Below are positions 7,294 through 8,344 of a stretch of DNA of 8,344 bases, one piece after another. Below the pieces are notes generated by a model, which worked only from the letters and a program-made list of their open reading frames with translations, was not told the DNA's origin and did not search any database. Position numbers and translations under genes: made by a program. The DNA is from Nitrospirota bacterium (GTDB lineage: Bacteria; Nitrospirota; Nitrospiria; SBBL01; Manganitrophaceae). The stretch covers positions 1 through 8,344 of the forward strand of contig JAHFEM010000058.1 of the NCBI GenBank assembly GCA_023248505.1, in the 5' to 3' direction. Every line of letters begins with the position of its first letter. Position 1 is the stretch's first letter.

Positions 7294-7317
7294 GAGAGGG
7301 GAAAGCGGGGGTATAAT
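7289..7317 (+). promoter_or_regulatory. Candidate plus-strand promoter upstream of the remnant and helicase
   Basis: TTGCAG (7289-7294), a three-of-six match, lies 17 bases before a perfect TATAAT (7312-7317). Transcription would start near 7324 and run into the remnant and the helicase. With the minus-strand promoter it makes a divergent pair about 65 bases apart. Bases 7318-7363 hold no gene that can be recognised. Confidence 0.45.
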
Positions 7318-7327
7318 TCGGCTCGGC

Positions 7328-7337
7328 GAGATTTTAT
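7328..7337 (+). repeat. Direct repeat copy 1 (GAGATTTTAT)
   Basis: A 10-base sequence identical to 7620-7629, where it runs into the helicase ATG. The copies are 292 bases apart and bracket the start-less remnant. Both are preceded by G-[CT], so 11 of 12 bases match. It may be a duplication or recombination footprint. Confidence 0.55.
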
Positions 7338-7363
7338 ATTTTCCATCACGCCCCTCGGTCTGA

Positions 7364-7621
7364 CACCAGGTAGAGCACCGAGAAGAAGAGGACATTTATC
7401 CACGACTGACTGGACAGGAACAACAAGAGATCCTCCGCTTTCTGGAAGCCGACAAGCCGTTGCCGGACAAGTTTCGCTTTCTGCTGTTTGAGGGAAAGCG
7501 CGAGGTGGAACCGGCCTGGAACGGCAAAAACAGCGAGGTCAGCAATATCGTCCTTCCCTTTCAGGTGATCGAGCAGGCGAACGAGCCGCGCGCCGAATGG
7601 GTGTATATTCAATCATTGTGA
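7364..7621 (+). pseudogene. N-terminally truncated gene remnant, possible DNA methyltransferase tail
   Basis: An in-frame stretch of 85 codons runs from just after a stop (7361-7363) to TGA at 7619-7621. It contains no ATG or well-placed alternative start. The peptide reads like the end of a larger conserved protein: EDIYPRLTGQEQQEILRFLE, then PLPDKFRFLLFEGKREVEPA, then NIVLPFQVIEQANEPRAEW. From memory this resembles C-terminal tails of some site-specific adenine DNA methyltransferases, where VELVWNGKT and VLPFQVIEQVDEPRAE are common wording. No catalytic motif remains, so this assignment is tentative. It stops six bases before the helicase ATG. It is presumably non-functional, unless translation reads in from an unusual start. 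Confidence 0.5.
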
Positions 7622-7629
7622 GATTTTAT
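7620..7629 (+). repeat. Direct repeat copy 2 (GAGATTTTAT)
   Basis: Second copy of the 10-base repeat at 7328-7337. It overlaps the last two bases of the remnant stop codon and the first two bases of the helicase ATG. Confidence 0.55.
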
Positions 7630-8344
7630 GAAGTTTGAAAAATTTCAGATTTCGGAAGCGATCAAAAAAAATCTGGACCAGCTCGGTTTTGTTCGAACGA
7701 CCGACATCCAATATAAAGCGATTCCGTCGATTCTAAGCGGGGAAGACGTGCTCGCCATCGCGCAGACCGGGACAGGCAAAACCGCCGCTTTTGCCATTCC
7801 CATCGTGCACAAAATCGACAGCGAAAAAAGGAGTAAACGTTCCACCGGGATTCGATGCATTGTTCTCGTGCCGACGCATGAACTGGCTTTACAGATTTGC
7901 GGGGTGTTCACGAGTCTGGCCAAGCAGACCAAGGTCAAAGCCTACGCGGTGTACGGCGGTGTCGCGCAAGACCCGCAGATTCAAAAACTTCAGGACGGCA
8001 TCGACATCTTAATCGCGACGCCCGGCCGAATGTTTGACCTCATCAGTCAGGGTTATATCCAGCTCAATGCAGTCGAGATCCTCGTGCTCGATGAGGCCGA
8101 CTTGATGCTCGACTTGGGTTTTATCGCCGATATTCAATCCATTAAAAAGAAACTCACCCGAAAACACCAAACCCTTTTTTTCTCCGCCACCATCAACAAG
8201 GTAATAAAAAAACTGGCCTATTCCCAGGTGAAAAACAGCGCGATCCGCATTCAAATTTCTCCGGAAAACCTCGTTTCTAAAAATGTGGCGCACTATGTCC
8301 TATTTGTCGAGATGGATGACAAGCGATTTTTTCTGGAACGCTTT
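7628..8344 (+). CDS. DEAD-box RNA helicase, RhlE-like, 5' part (cut by window edge)
   Basis: The first 239 codons of an ATP-dependent RNA helicase, continuing past the right edge. Such enzymes unwind or remodel RNA in ribosome assembly, mRNA decay or cold adaptation. Motifs appear in order: Q motif region (MKFEKFQISEAIKKN with TTDIQ), Walker A AQTGTGKT, motif Ia PTHELA, YGGV, Ib TPGRM, motif II DEAD within LVLDEADLMLDLGF, and motif III SAT within LFFSATI. All of the first RecA-like domain is present. Motif Ia normally reads PTRELA; here His replaces Arg. The ATG at 7628 has only a weak site (GTGAG at 7618-7622). GC content falls to about 40% in its last 200 bases, against more than 60% in the reductase, and AAA is a common Lys codon, so recent acquisition is plausible. 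From memory the wording resembles Bacteroidota helicases. The C-terminal domain is not in the window. Confidence 0.9.
   Translation, partial: MKFEKFQISEAIKKNLDQLGFVRTTDIQYKAIPSILSGEDVLAIAQTGTGKTAAFAIPIVHKIDSEKRSKRSTGIRCIVLVPTHELALQICGVFTSLAKQTKVKAYAVYGGVAQDPQIQKLQDGIDILIATPGRMFDLISQGYIQLNAVEILVLDEADLMLDLGFIADIQSIKKKLTRKHQTLFFSATINKVIKKLAYSQVKNSAIRIQISPENLVSKNVAHYVLFVEMDDKRFFLERF

Noticed and set aside
7366..7380. CAGGTAGAGCACCG resembles a tRNA D-arm
   Set aside because: No acceptor stem, anticodon arm or T-arm follows at the right distances, and the bases are part of the remnant reading frame.
7346..7612. An 88-codon minus-strand frame in the promoter-helicase gap
   Set aside because: It is antisense to the plus-strand remnant, whose peptide looks like real conserved protein. 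Its own start lacks a ribosome site.
1..8344. CRISPR arrays, rRNA, tRNA genes and insertion sequences
   Set aside because: No repeated spacer pattern, RNA gene signature, transposase motif or long terminal inverted repeat could be found by reading both strands.

Overview
The window is bacterial chromosomal DNA from a GC-rich organism. GC is about 60-65% over the left three quarters and clearly lower in the last 0.7 kb. Gene density, Shine-Dalgarno sites and a lipoprotein signal suggest a diderm bacterium. The mix of a NirB/NirA-type chimera, a short-T-loop (NifI1-like) P-II protein and an ACT-GlnE hybrid fits an environmental lineage such as Nitrospirota or a deltaproteobacterial relative. 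That placement is a weak inference, because the window holds no rRNA or taxonomic marker.

Layout. (1) 37-3583, plus strand: a nitrogen-assimilation pair. The first gene is a 1063-residue nitrite (or sulfite) reductase that joins a NirB-type FAD/NAD(P)H module, a BFD-like [2Fe-2S] module and a complete two-half siroheme reductase. Sixteen bases on, behind a very strong ribosome binding site, comes a P-II family signal protein. (2) 3584-3655: short convergent intergenic region with a hairpin. (3) 3656-4846, minus strand: a predicted lipoprotein PQQ-dependent sugar dehydrogenase of the GSDH/YliI type. (4) 4970 to about 7210, minus strand: a GlnE-related nucleotidyltransferase with two N-terminal ACT-like domains in place of the usual second catalytic half. 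(5) about 7240-7320: a divergent promoter region. (6) 7364-7621, plus strand: a start-less remnant of a protein tail, possibly from a DNA methyltransferase. (7) 7628 to the right edge: the N-terminal 239 codons of a DEAD-box RNA helicase in lower-GC DNA.

The nitrogen theme is coherent. The reductase would make ammonium from nitrite, the P-II protein would sense nitrogen/energy state, and the GlnE-like enzyme would be expected to adenylylate glutamine synthetase or a related target. The sugar dehydrogenase has no evident link to this. The right end looks like the edge of an acquired or rearranged segment: base composition drops, a gene remnant is present, and a 10-bp direct repeat brackets the remnant exactly at the helicase start codon.

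Points most worth checking: the 1063-residue reductase fusion without an adjacent nirD, its pairing with a NifI1-like P-II protein, the ACT-ACT-GlnE architecture, and the repeat-flanked remnant before the helicase.
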